DNA of 64,000 nucleotides, from positions 1,938,001-2,002,000 of the forward strand of contig NZ_CP120361.1 of assembly GCF_029457495.1 (NCBI RefSeq), in the 5' to 3' direction. The notes under the pieces are model-generated. The model saw nothing but the letters and a program-made list of their open reading frames with translations, searched no databases and had not been told where the DNA came from. Made by a program: the position numbers and the translations under genes. This stretch comes from Chelativorans sp. AA-79 (GTDB taxonomy: Bacteria; Pseudomonadota; Alphaproteobacteria; Rhizobiales; Rhizobiaceae). Shown one piece after another: positions 52,873 through 63,649 of this stretch (within the stretch, counting starts at the first letter, position 1; each line of letters starts with the position of its first letter).

Positions 52873-53964
52873 ATGCAATGGACGTCGAGACTGGTCCGCC
52901 TCGCGGCGGGCGTCGCGGGCACTGCGTTCTGCCTGAGCATCGCCGGCAGCGCATTCGCCCAGAGCAACGAGGTGGTCATGCAGGATCCCGGCGGCGCCTA
53001 TGGCGATGCGCTTCGAGAGATCATGTACGATCCCTTCGAGAAGGAAACCGGCATCGACGTCGTTCTGGTGCAGGAGGCCCGTAGCGGCCCGCGTATCAAG
53101 GCGCAGGTCGAGGCCGGGAAGACCGAATGGGACCTCACTTTCATCTTCGACCAGGAAACGAAGCTTCTCGGTGATTGCTGCCTGGCGGATATCGACTACG
53201 ACAAGCTTTCCGACAGTGCGAAGGAGACGCTGGCGGCCATGCCCGAGAATCTGAAGCGTTCCAAGGGAGTCGCCCTGCAGGTGATCGGCGTTGGCCTTGT
53301 CTACAACACCGACAAGTACAGTGGCGAAAACGTGCCGCAGAACTGGGTCGATTTCTGGGACGTCGAAAAATTCCCCGGTGCGCGCTGCCTGCCGGCATGG
53401 CCGCGTTTCGTCTTCGAGGCCGCCCTGATGGCCGATGGAGTGGCGAAGGAGGACCTTTACCCGCTCGACATTGATCGGGCCCTGAAGAAGGTGGAGGAGA
53501 TCAAACCGCACGTCACCAAGTGGTGGACGACCTCCGCCCAGGCGCCGCAATTGCTGCTCGACGGCGAGGCCGACATGTGCATGGCCTACACCGGCACCAT
53601 GAGCAAGCTCGCCCTCGAGGGTGCCCCGATCGAGCTCACCTGGAATCAGGGCTTCGTCTATTACGACTTCTTCTCCATCCCGAAGGGCGCGCCCAATTAC
53701 GACAACGCCCTCAAGCTGCTCTCATGGCGCCTCGATGCGGAGCGCGCTGCCGAGCTGACCTCGAACTATCCCGTGGCACTTCCCTCGCCGGTGGTCTATG
53801 AGGCCGCCGACCCCGAGATCAGCCGTTATTGGGCGAACAATCCTGCCAATATCGCCAAGGCGATCGAATGGAGTCCGGACTACTGGGGTGCTCCTTCTCC
53901 GGATGGCCGCACCACCAACGAAGAGTACGGCCAGGAAAAGCTGAACGCGCTCCTCGCTGGATGA
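52873..53964 (+). CDS. Extracellular solute-binding protein (PotD-like)
   Basis: ATG 52873 (GGAGAGGAG upstream) gives 363 residues with a signal peptide of about 30, ending at GSAFA. The mature start EVVMQDPGGAYGDALREIM and the later DLTFIFDQ and LVYNTDKYS stretches match the spermidine/putrescine-type binding proteins, a group that also binds many unrelated amines and organic acids. It completes the transporter. Ligand unknown; the divergent catabolic operon suggests it is the operon substrate. Confidence 0.88.
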   Translation: MQWTSRLVRLAAGVAGTAFCLSIAGSAFAQSNEVVMQDPGGAYGDALREIMYDPFEKETGIDVVLVQEARSGPRIKAQVEAGKTEWDLTFIFDQETKLLGDCCLADIDYDKLSDSAKETLAAMPENLKRSKGVALQVIGVGLVYNTDKYSGENVPQNWVDFWDVEKFPGARCLPAWPRFVFEAALMADGVAKEDLYPLDIDRALKKVEEIKPHVTKWWTTSAQAPQLLLDGEADMCMAYTGTMSKLALEGAPIELTWNQGFVYYDFFSIPKGAPNYDNALKLLSWRLDAERAAELTSNYPVALPSPVVYEAADPEISRYWANNPANIAKAIEWSPDYWGAPSPDGRTTNEEYGQEKLNALLAG

Positions 53965-53972
53965 TTCACTGC

Positions 53973-54009
53973 GACCTGCCGCGGGTCCTTGGAAGGTCCG
54001 CGGCAGGTC
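53973..54009 (+). terminator. Strong stem-loop after the binding-protein gene
   Basis: GACCTGCCGCGG (53973-53984) pairs over 12 of 12 positions with CCGCGGCAGGTC (53998-54009), around a 13-base loop, 8 bases after the binding-protein stop. It is the longest perfect hairpin I found beside a stop codon. It lacks a T-run, but it could end or stabilise the ABC mRNA and reduce reading into the iclR-type gene. Confidence 0.6.
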
Positions 54010-54083
54010 CTCCGTAAGTCGGTTTGGCCGATTTCGCTCTCTGTGCTAGAGCGCCTTTGTGACTGGGTCGAGAACACCACCTC

Positions 54084-54833
54084 ATGGACAAAGCATTCGT
54101 CAAGGGATTGCGGCTTCTGGAGACGCTCGCGACGAGCGAGCAGCCGCGCGGTGTCACCGATCTTGCCACCGAACTGAAGTTTACGAAGAGCAATGTCCAC
54201 CGACTGCTGGCAACGCTGCAGCAACAGGGCTACGTGCGGCAGATCCCGCCCCACAGCACCTATGAGCTCACCACCAAGATCTGGGAGCTCGGCAGCAATG
54301 TGATCCGCCGCATGGACCTTCTCAAGGTGGCACGTCCGGCGATGATGAAACTTGCGGAGATCACCGGAGAAACGATCCATCTTTCGGTGCTGGAGGATCT
54401 TGAAATCATCTATGTCGACAAGATCGAAAGCGAACAGCACATCCGCGCTCATACCAGCATCGGCGCGCGCGCTCCCGCTTATGCGGTGGCGACCGGCAAG
54501 GCAATGCTCGCCCACATGCCCGACAGCTATCTCGATCGGTTCACGCCTCATTTCAAGCGCTTCACCGACACGACGCGCGCTTCCCTGGCCGAGTTGAAGG
54601 AAGATATCGAGGTGGCCCGCCAGCAGGGCTATGCGATGGTCCCGCACGGCGAATGGCGGGAGGGGATCGCCGCCGTCGCATGCGCCATTCTCGGCCGCTC
54701 CGGCGAAGTGGTCGGCGCCATCGGAATGTCGGGGCCCGATTCCCGCATCAAGCGCAAGCATCTCAAGCAATTCTCGTCCGATGTGATGGAAGCGGCCCGA
54801 TCGATCGGGCTTGCACTCGGCTATCGTCCTTGA
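54084..54833 (+). CDS. IclR family transcriptional regulator
   Basis: A 249-residue IclR regulator. The N-terminal winged HTH spans residues 5-65 (GLRLLETLATSEQPRG, then TKSNVHRLLATLQQQG). The effector domain ends with AAVACAILGRSGEVVGAI. It follows the transporter operon by 119 bases containing a hairpin. Placed beside a transporter and divergent operon with IclR-like palindromes, it is their probable regulator. Confidence 0.88.
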   Translation: MDKAFVKGLRLLETLATSEQPRGVTDLATELKFTKSNVHRLLATLQQQGYVRQIPPHSTYELTTKIWELGSNVIRRMDLLKVARPAMMKLAEITGETIHLSVLEDLEIIYVDKIESEQHIRAHTSIGARAPAYAVATGKAMLAHMPDSYLDRFTPHFKRFTDTTRASLAELKEDIEVARQQGYAMVPHGEWREGIAAVACAILGRSGEVVGAIGMSGPDSRIKRKHLKQFSSDVMEAARSIGLALGYRP

Positions 54834-54947
54834 ACCGTCGCGTGCGAGCCGCGAGGATCTCGGCGCGCCCCGCCGTTCTCGGTCAATCGTCGATCGCAAG
54901 TCCGGCTTGCCTCCAACGGTCACAACCCGAATTCCGGGTGAGGGCCG

Positions 54948-56789
<1,842 letters not shown>

Positions 56790-56956
56790 AGCAGCTTTGT
56801 GCGGCGCCTGCAGTGCGTCCGCAGGGCGCAACTGCGCATCCCGGAACCATGCATTCGAAACCGCCTTTGCCGATCCGCAACGCGGAGACCCTACCCGGGA
56901 TGGAAAGCTGTTCTTAACCCGCCGGGTTCGATTTGTTCGGGGATAGCCTTACCGGC

Positions 56957-57103
56957 TCAATCTTTACCTTCAGCTTCGCTCCGGTCCGCAGAGACCGCAC
57001 GCTCTTTTGCAGCCGCCTTGGCCGCCAGCTTCTCGGCTTTCTTCGCCGCCTTGATGCGTTCGCGTTCCTTGCGTTCGTGATTGTAGTTCGGCGCTCGCGC
57101 CAT
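56957..57103 (-). CDS. Small basic lysine- and alanine-rich protein
   Basis: A 48-residue protein, ATG 57103 with GAAGGAGG 4 bases upstream. It begins MARAPNYNHERKERERIKAAK and is one long predicted helix of Lys, Ala and Glu. I recall similar short proteins of this opening in Hyphomicrobiales; their function is unknown. The frame extends upstream without a better start. It is 167 bases from recQ and in the same direction. Confidence 0.7.
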   Translation of the reverse strand: MARAPNYNHERKERERIKAAKKAEKLAAKAAAKERAVSADRSEAEGKD

Positions 57104-57534
57104 GCTGCCTCCTTCATCTGCTGGGGCATGAATACGGAGATGGGGCTGAAAATACAATGGGCGGGTGGACAATCCGCTGCCGCGCAGGGCTTCGGCCCGT
57201 CTTCGCGGGCCGAGAAGCTCTCTCCTTTCATTGTAAATCGTAACCTGGATCATCGGGTTCTCCTGAGAAATTGTCGATCGAACGCCCGTGGGAGCGCTTG
57301 GAATGTTCTTCTGCCGAGAAGATTATTCTTGGTGCTCCTGTTATTCGACCGCCGGAGAGCTTAGATGAACGGTGCAGCCCCGGCACCCGGCCACAGGCGC
57401 GTCCGGTGCGAGAAGATGGCGGTGCGGCGGCCTGCGCCCGTGCGTCAAGGTATCGCCGTAAAGAAGAGTTTCGCTTCCGCCGGGCAGCCTGAGCACCGGA
57501 TGTATATCTGTTAACACGCGTCCCGCTTGGGCGC
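57104..57534. other. Intergenic region before the desaturase gene
   Basis: No convincing gene lies in these 431 bases. A small hairpin TCTTCT-GCCG-AGAAGA lies near 57307-57322. Desaturase transcription must start in the 3' part; I see no confident -35/-10 pair. Confidence 0.35.
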
Positions 57535-58584
57535 ATGACCACGCTTGGAGATATTGTGAAAGGTAATGTTGCCGCCAGCGCCACCATCGAGAGGAAGGGG
57601 CGCTCCTGGACCGCGGCTCTCGCACGATACAAACAACCCAGTCCGGCCCGCAGCACGGTCGAAATAGCCGTTACGGCACTGCCCTTTGTCGCATTGTGGG
57701 CATTGACCGCGCTAGCCGTTGTGCACGGCTACTGGTGGGGCCTCCTGCTGACGATCCCCGCGGCCGGTTTTCTGGTTCGTCTTTTCATTCTGCAGCACGA
57801 TTGCGGTCACGGCACTTTGTTCGCGCGGCGCGGGATCAACGACTGGATAGGCCGCGTCATCGGCGTCTTCACGCTCACGCCCTACGATTACTGGCGCCGC
57901 ACCCATGCCGTCCATCATGCAACCGCAGGCAATCTCGACAAGCGGGGGATCGGCGACGTCAAAACCCTGACGGTCGGCGAATATCGCGCGTTGCCCTGGT
58001 ATGGCCGCCTGCACTACCGGCTCTATCGCCATCCGCTGGTGATGTTCGGCCTGGGTCCCGCCTGGCTGTTCATCTGTCAATATCGGCTGCCCTTCGGTCT
58101 TATGCGCGCCGGAGTGCAACCCTGGACGTCGACGATCGCCACCAATCTTGGCGTTGCCCTTCCGGTGGCCGGCCTGATGTGGCTCATCGGGATCGGCCCC
58201 TTTCTCATGGTGCAGGTACCGATCACCCTGATGGCGGCCACCGCAGGCGTCTGGCTTTTCTACGTTCAGCATCAGTTCGAAGAAACACATTGGTCCGAGG
58301 GCGACGACTGGAATTTCCAGCATGCCGCATTGCACGGCAGCTCGCACTACGACCTTCCCCTTCCGCTGCGCTGGATCACCGGGAATATCGGCATCCACCA
58401 CGTGCATCACCTGTCAGCCAAAGTGCCGTTCTATCGTCTGCCCGAGGTGCTGCGAGACCATCCCGAGCTGCGCGACATAGGCCGCATCACCTTCCTTGAG
58501 AGCCTGAGATGCGTCAAACTCGTCCTGTGGGACGAAAGCGCCAAACGCCTCGTTTCGTTTCGAGAAGCACGCGCGACAGCCTAG
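57535..58584 (+). CDS. Fatty acid desaturase
   Basis: A 349-residue membrane desaturase. The three His boxes are visible: HDCGHG near residue 85, HAVHH near 122 and HHVHH near 285; hydrophobic segments near residues 45-85 and 185-245 would cross the membrane. The ATG lies before a signal-less start. It introduces double bonds into acyl lipids using oxygen, and may respond to cold or membrane stress. Its exact regiospecificity (delta-9 or omega type) cannot be decided. Confidence 0.88.
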   Translation: MTTLGDIVKGNVAASATIERKGRSWTAALARYKQPSPARSTVEIAVTALPFVALWALTALAVVHGYWWGLLLTIPAAGFLVRLFILQHDCGHGTLFARRGINDWIGRVIGVFTLTPYDYWRRTHAVHHATAGNLDKRGIGDVKTLTVGEYRALPWYGRLHYRLYRHPLVMFGLGPAWLFICQYRLPFGLMRAGVQPWTSTIATNLGVALPVAGLMWLIGIGPFLMVQVPITLMAATAGVWLFYVQHQFEETHWSEGDDWNFQHAALHGSSHYDLPLPLRWITGNIGIHHVHHLSAKVPFYRLPEVLRDHPELRDIGRITFLESLRCVKLVLWDESAKRLVSFREARATA

Positions 58585-58619
58585 CCGAACACAGCGTCGT
58601 TTCATCTCTGCTGGACTGA

Positions 58620-58802
58620 TCACCGCAACCGTGTGACCCGGACGGCAGGATGCTGAAGGTCCGTGACTTTGCGATGCATCAGCTTGACCAGGATGCGCGA
58701 CGCCTCCCTGCTTGCTTCGTCCGTATCGTCCCAGACCCGGCGAGGCTCCGATTCGTAGAACGCTTTCGCCAGCTTCTCCACCTGTTGCTCTGTCAGTTTC
58801 AT
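58620..58802 (-). CDS. Small hypothetical protein
   Basis: A 60-residue frame starting KLTEQQVEKLAKAFYE, a predicted charged helical protein ending in basic residues. I recognise no family. The ribosome site is weak (GAGTGA 6 bases before the ATG). An intrinsic-terminator-like hairpin with eight Ts ends only 12 bases before its start on the same strand, so its expression, if real, may be attenuated. Confidence 0.5.
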   Translation of the reverse strand: MKLTEQQVEKLAKAFYESEPRRVWDDTDEASREASRILVKLMHRKVTDLQHPAVRVTRLR

Positions 58803-58814
58803 TGTGTGTCACTC

Positions 58815-58869
58815 AAAAAAAAGCGGCCGGCCAGGCTGGGGCTGGGGATTGGGATAGGCGCCGGCCGCT
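58815..58869 (-). terminator. Hairpin plus T-run on the minus strand
   Basis: Arms AGCGGCCGGC and GCCGGCCGCT (58822-58831 and 58860-58869) pair over 10 positions, with a long 28-base loop, and are followed on the minus strand by eight Ts (58815-58822). This is intrinsic-terminator form for a minus-strand transcript. No minus-strand gene is seen upstream of it. It could end a small RNA, end antisense transcription from the mat promoter region, or attenuate the 60-residue gene. The loop on the plus strand holds several runs of G. Confidence 0.55.
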
Positions 58870-59005
58870 ATCCGACACAGCATAGTCAGAGCAGCCGCTA
58901 TCGATAGTTAGCCGAAAGACTTCATCAAAATGGATGCGCTGTCGCGCATGGCTGCACCAGGGTCACGGAAAGGAATATGGTGCACGGCCATGCCTGTCTT
59001 CCCCT

Positions 59006-59038
59006 ATTGCATGCTAGTCGAGAGGTATTGTATGCAAT
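59006..59038 (+). promoter_or_regulatory. Predicted GntR-type tandem operator before matA
   Basis: ATTGTATGCAAT (59027-59038) is a near-perfect palindrome; ATTGCATGC (59006-59014) repeats its left part 21 bases earlier, two helical turns. The core resembles the TTGTATACA-type operator of MatR, the GntR regulator of malonate genes in Rhizobium. AAGGAGG follows. No matR-type gene is seen next to matA. Confidence 0.5.
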
Positions 59039-59060
59039 TAAGGAGGCGGAGGACGAGGCT

Positions 59061-60428
59061 GTGTGGTCGCAAGCCCAAATCGGAAAGCGGCGGGAGATTA
59101 CTTCATTCGTTTCGGATCTTATCCAGATCCTGACGGATCGGCGATGGCCGGCACTCATCCTCCCAGGAAAGACGAAGCAGATCGACCTTGGCGCCATGTG
59201 CGAGCTTCTCCTGTCGCGGCGGGGTGAGGCCACCGGTGTAGCGCTGGCGTCCGTTATTCTCGACGCCTATGGCAAGGCCGACGCCGATGCGCAACTCGCC
59301 TTTCTCAGGATATTGTTGAACGGCTTCGATGTGGATCAGGAAGCGCTCGAGAAGGCGATCGAAGCCTATGGCGCAAGAAGAGATCCTGTCAGCGCAAGCA
59401 AGCTGCACGATGCTGCCGAACCGAAACGCCAGGAGCTTTTCCGCCGGCTCAACATGGCCCCGGGGGGAACACAGGCGCTGGTGCGGATGCGGGAACATCT
59501 GCTGCAGCGGCTGCATGCGGAACCGGAACTCAGCGCGGTCGACACCGATTTCATCCATCTCTTTTCCTCCTGGTTCAACCGCGGATTTCTCACCTTGCAG
59601 GCCATGGATTGGCGCACTCCGGCCAATATCCTGGAGAAGATCATCCGGTATGAGGCCGTGCACGAGATCACCGACTGGGATGAATTGCGCCGGCGCGTCG
59701 AGCCGGGCGATCGGCGCTGCTTCGCATTTTTCCACCCGCAGATGCCCGACGAGCCGCTTATCTTCGTGGAAGTGGCCCTCGCCCGCGAGATCGTCACGTC
59801 TATGGACGTGCTGCTCGATCCGGATCGGACGCCCATTCCGGCCGAGGCCGCGAACACTGCCGTGTTCTACTCGATCTCCAACTGTCAGGCCGGACTGAAG
59901 GGTGTCTCGTTCGGTAGCCTGCTGATCAAGCAGGTTGTGGCGGACCTCCAGCAGGAACTGCCCAATCTCAGGAAATTCGTGACGCTCTCGCCGGTTCCGG
60001 GTTTTGCCGAATGGCTCCGTCAGCAATTGGCTGAACCTTCGTCGCACCTGATAAGCAAGGCGGACAGAGCGGTGCTCGGCGCGGCGGATCTCCTCAGTCC
60101 CGGGGAGCACGTCGCCGATGTCCGCAAGGCGCTGCTGAGTGCCGCCGCCGCTTACCTCCTCCATGCCAAGCGCGCGGACGGCCAGCCACTGGATCCCGTG
60201 GCGCGCTTTCACCTGGGCAATGGAGCCCGACTGCAGCACATCAATCTTCTTGCGGATCGCTCCGGACGGGCCGTCAGACAGTCCATCGGCATCATGGTCA
60301 ATTACCTTTATGACCCGAAGACAATCGAGGAAAACCACGAGCTTTTTGCTGAAAGCCGACAAGTTGTCGCTTCGCCGGAAACGCGAAAGCTATTCCAGGG
60401 GGACAGCATTGAAATCGAAAGAGCATAG
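59061..60428 (+). CDS. matA: Malonyl-CoA decarboxylase
   Basis: The enzyme converts malonyl-CoA to acetyl-CoA and carbon dioxide. I prefer GTG 59061 (455 residues, near the 462 of Rhizobium MatA, with GGAGG ahead); ATG 58977 would include the operator in the coding frame. The MCD domain runs through FYSISNCQAGLKGVSFGSLL and VTLSPVPGFAEWL, with the C-terminal FHLGNGARLQHINLLAD catalytic block. It is followed at 3 bases by matB. Confidence 0.9.
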   Translation: MWSQAQIGKRREITSFVSDLIQILTDRRWPALILPGKTKQIDLGAMCELLLSRRGEATGVALASVILDAYGKADADAQLAFLRILLNGFDVDQEALEKAIEAYGARRDPVSASKLHDAAEPKRQELFRRLNMAPGGTQALVRMREHLLQRLHAEPELSAVDTDFIHLFSSWFNRGFLTLQAMDWRTPANILEKIIRYEAVHEITDWDELRRRVEPGDRRCFAFFHPQMPDEPLIFVEVALAREIVTSMDVLLDPDRTPIPAEAANTAVFYSISNCQAGLKGVSFGSLLIKQVVADLQQELPNLRKFVTLSPVPGFAEWLRQQLAEPSSHLISKADRAVLGAADLLSPGEHVADVRKALLSAAAAYLLHAKRADGQPLDPVARFHLGNGARLQHINLLADRSGRAVRQSIGIMVNYLYDPKTIEENHELFAESRQVVASPETRKLFQGDSIEIERA

Positions 60429-60431
60429 CTG

Positions 60432-61955
60432 ATGGCGGACAGTCTCTTCTCCCATCTGATCACACAAGGGTCGGATCCCGACCGCACCGCGTTGATCGTT
60501 CCAGGCGGTGGCGTGGTGAGCTATCGCGATCTCGACCGCATGTCGGCTCGTTATGCACATGCGTTGTGCGCGCTGGGAGTGAGCAGGGGAGACCGGGTGG
60601 CCGTACAAGCCGAAAAGTCCCTGGATGTCGTGTTGCTCTACCTCGGGGCTATCCGCATGGGAGCGGTGTATCTGCCGCTCAACACCGCGTATACGGCGGC
60701 CGAGACGTCCTATTTTCTGGCGGATGCGGCGCCAGCCGTCTTCGTCTGTGATCCGTCGATGGAGAACACCGCTCGGGAACTCTGCCGGGCAGGGGACACG
60801 AAGGTCGCGACACTGGGCGGGGACCTCGGCGCGCTGGTGGACGCACAGCCGGACCAATTCGAAACCGCTGCGGTTTCAGAGCGCGATCTGGCGGCGATCC
60901 TGTACACGTCAGGAACGACGGGCCGCTCCAAGGGGGCGATGCTCACCCACGGCAATCTGCTGTCCAACGTCCAGGCGCTGCGGGAATGCTGGCGCTACAC
61001 ACCGGAAGACGTTTTGATCCATGCGCTGCCGATCTTCCACACGCACGGTCTCTTCGTTGCGCTCAACCTGACCTTCTTCTCCAAGGCATCGGCGATCCTG
61101 CTGCCCAAATTCGACCCGGACGCCATCATGAACGCCTTGCCCTCCGCAACGGTGCTGATGGGGGTTCCAACCTTCTACACGCGCCTTCTCGCACGTCCCG
61201 AGCTCTCGGTGGCAGCCTGCCGCCACATGCGCGTATTCATTTCCGGCTCTGCTCCGCTCAGGGCCGAAACGCATGAGGAATGGCAGCGGCGGACGGGCCA
61301 CGCGATCCTCGAGCGCTACGGCATGACCGAAACGAACATGAACACGTCGAACCCTTATGACGGCGAGCGGCGCCCCGGCACGGTGGGCTTCCCTCTTCCC
61401 GGCGTGAGTCTCCGGATCGTGGATGCACAGACGAACGTACCGGCGGGCGCGGATGAGGTCGGCATGATCCAGGTCAAAGGCCCGAACGTCTTCAGGGGCT
61501 ATTGGCGGATGCCGGAGAAAACGGCGGCTGAGTTCACCTCCGACGGATATTTCATCACTGGAGATTTGGGCAAGGTCGACGGCGACGGCTATGTTCACAT
61601 CATAGGGCGCCAGAAGGATCTCGTGATCACCGGCGGATACAACGTTTATCCCAAGGAGATCGAGACGGAGATCGACGCCATTCCGGGCGTGGCGGAAAGC
61701 GCCGTCTTCGGCATCGAGGACGCCGATATGGGCGAACGCGTGATAGCGGCGGTCATCACGGACGGCAGCCGCACCCTTCAGGCGGCCGATATCGAAGATC
61801 ATCTTGCAGGGCGGCTCGCGCGCTACAAGAGGCCGAGCGAGATCGTCTTCCTGTCGGAATTGCCCCGCAACACCATGGGCAAGGTGCAGAAGGAAGTGCT
61901 TCGCCGCAATCATGCCGAGACCCGGGAGCCGCTCGCGGCGGGAAACGAACGTTAG
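60432..61955 (+). CDS. matB: Malonyl-CoA synthetase
   Basis: A 507-residue AMP-forming acyl-CoA synthetase. LYTSGTTGRSKGAMLTH near residue 160, RYGMTETNMNTSNPYDG and the C-terminal Lys in NTMGKVQKEVLR are family motifs, matching MatB. It activates malonate with CoA and ATP. With MatA it makes acetyl-CoA from malonate. A malonate carrier (matC) is not next to it; its role may be filled by another transporter. Confidence 0.9.
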   Translation: MADSLFSHLITQGSDPDRTALIVPGGGVVSYRDLDRMSARYAHALCALGVSRGDRVAVQAEKSLDVVLLYLGAIRMGAVYLPLNTAYTAAETSYFLADAAPAVFVCDPSMENTARELCRAGDTKVATLGGDLGALVDAQPDQFETAAVSERDLAAILYTSGTTGRSKGAMLTHGNLLSNVQALRECWRYTPEDVLIHALPIFHTHGLFVALNLTFFSKASAILLPKFDPDAIMNALPSATVLMGVPTFYTRLLARPELSVAACRHMRVFISGSAPLRAETHEEWQRRTGHAILERYGMTETNMNTSNPYDGERRPGTVGFPLPGVSLRIVDAQTNVPAGADEVGMIQVKGPNVFRGYWRMPEKTAAEFTSDGYFITGDLGKVDGDGYVHIIGRQKDLVITGGYNVYPKEIETEIDAIPGVAESAVFGIEDADMGERVIAAVITDGSRTLQAADIEDHLAGRLARYKRPSEIVFLSELPRNTMGKVQKEVLRRNHAETREPLAAGNER

Positions 61956-61966
61956 GGAGACCGAAA

Positions 61967-63640
61967 ATGCTCGTTGAGAAGGAACGGACGACAACGGAAG
62001 CAAAGATCTCGGTCCTGGACCCGCGGGGATATCCCCCGGCCGTTACGGGCAAGTCTCCGGCGCCGCGACTAGGCACCCTGGATGGCAAGACGATCTATCT
62101 CGTAGATAGCCGCTTCGACGATTCCATCGAACTCTTAAAGCAGATCGAGATCTGGTTCCGGGAGTTCATGCCCGGCGTGAAGACCAAGATCGTCCAGATG
62201 GCGAGCACCTACGCCAAGGACGATCCGAAGCTGTGGGAAGAGATCCGGGCAAACGGCCATGGGGCCATTCTCGGCGTCGGCCATTGCAGCACGTGCGCGC
62301 CCGCCGTATGCACCCATGCCATAACGCTCGAGACCAAATATGGCGTGCCCACAGTCGCCGTTCACACGGACAAGTTCGAGAAGGTGGTGAAGTCGGTCGC
62401 CCGCATGGGCGGCCTGCCGCAACTGCCTCTGGTGTTCGTTCCCCAGCCGGTGATGGGAAAGAGCGCGGCGGAGCTGCGCGACTATGTTCTTGGCACGGAT
62501 CCCGTGCGCGGCGCGCCGGTCATGCGCGAGATCGTGGAGGGCCTGACCATCGGGCTGGCGCAGACCTCTTCGGCCGATCTCGTCGTCTCCAAGGCGCCGG
62601 CCGATCGCCTGCTGCCCGCCGACACGGAAGAAAACCTGCACGCGCTGTTCCTTGACAATCGCTGGACAGACAATCTGCCGATCGTGCTCCCCACGGAAAA
62701 ACGCGTGGCCGAGATGCTGAAGGGCACGAGCCGTTCTCCCGAAGAGATCGTCGGAAAGATGCAACCGACCGCCAATCGCGGCGCCTGGAGCTATACGGTC
62801 GAGAAGGTGGCCGTCAATGCGGTGATGGCCGGTGCGCGGCCCGAATATTTCCCGGTCATATTGGCGCTTGCCGCCGGTCAGGTCAGCGCGCGCGGCAGCA
62901 CGTCCAGCTCAGGCGCGGCCATGGCTGTGGTCAACGGCCCCATCCGGCATGAGATCGGCATGAATATGGGCATCGGCGCGTTGGGTCCCTACAACCACGC
63001 AAACGCCACCATCGGCCGCGCCTTCGGCCTGCTGTCGCAAAATCTGCAGGGCGGGTCCGTGCCGGGTGAAAGCTTCATGGGGTCGCTCGGCAACAATTAC
63101 AGCTACAACAGCATCACCTTCGCCGAAAACGAGGAACGCAGCCCGTGGGAGCCCCTGCATGTGCAGAAGGGCTTCGCGGCCGATACGAGCGCGGTCAGCG
63201 TCTTCTTCGGCTGCCGATCGACCACATTCTGTTTGGGGCTACGCGAAAAACACTGGCGCGAGCACGTGCGCGACATGCTGCTGGGCACCGACGCGGTGAC
63301 CGCTCCGGTGCTCCTGCTCGATCCGATCACTGCGCGCCAGTTCGTGGAGCGAGGAGGGTTCACCGAGAAGGCTGACCTGATCTCCTGGATCCACGAGACG
63401 GCGAAGATGCCGGGAGATCGCTACTGGGACCTGCAACTCATCCAGAACTACGTCTATCCGCGCGCCACGTTCGGCGAGGAGCCGATGGCGGGCGAACTGA
63501 AGAAGGGACCAGACGAACTCGTCCATGTCTTCCGTCTGCCGGAAATCAACGTCATCGTGGTGGGCGGCGAAACCAACGGCTATTGGCAGATCATGGGCGC
63601 CCGGCACCAGACGACCGTCTCGGTCGACGAGTGGCGTTAG
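61967..63640 (+). CDS. UGSC-family protein (cysteine form)
   Basis: A 557-residue protein 11 bases after matB. The N-terminal part (residues about 30-200) matches the UGSC family, named after a selenocysteine motif; here the equivalent reads GVGHCSTCAPA with Cys in place of selenocysteine, near residues 103-113. A second, longer C-terminal part follows with repeated Gly/Ala stretches. Related proteins occur beside glycine/betaine-reductase-type systems. The function is not established. It is followed by a thioredoxin-reductase-like flavoprotein, a likely electron donor. Confidence 0.7.
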   Translation: MLVEKERTTTEAKISVLDPRGYPPAVTGKSPAPRLGTLDGKTIYLVDSRFDDSIELLKQIEIWFREFMPGVKTKIVQMASTYAKDDPKLWEEIRANGHGAILGVGHCSTCAPAVCTHAITLETKYGVPTVAVHTDKFEKVVKSVARMGGLPQLPLVFVPQPVMGKSAAELRDYVLGTDPVRGAPVMREIVEGLTIGLAQTSSADLVVSKAPADRLLPADTEENLHALFLDNRWTDNLPIVLPTEKRVAEMLKGTSRSPEEIVGKMQPTANRGAWSYTVEKVAVNAVMAGARPEYFPVILALAAGQVSARGSTSSSGAAMAVVNGPIRHEIGMNMGIGALGPYNHANATIGRAFGLLSQNLQGGSVPGESFMGSLGNNYSYNSITFAENEERSPWEPLHVQKGFAADTSAVSVFFGCRSTTFCLGLREKHWREHVRDMLLGTDAVTAPVLLLDPITARQFVERGGFTEKADLISWIHETAKMPGDRYWDLQLIQNYVYPRATFGEEPMAGELKKGPDELVHVFRLPEINVIVVGGETNGYWQIMGARHQTTVSVDEWR

Positions 63641-63649
63641 GAGGCTGAC

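Noticed and set aside
61967..63640. Selenocysteine insertion in the UGSC-family gene
   Set aside because: The motif position is an ordinary Cys codon and there is no in-frame TGA, so no selenocysteine is needed here.
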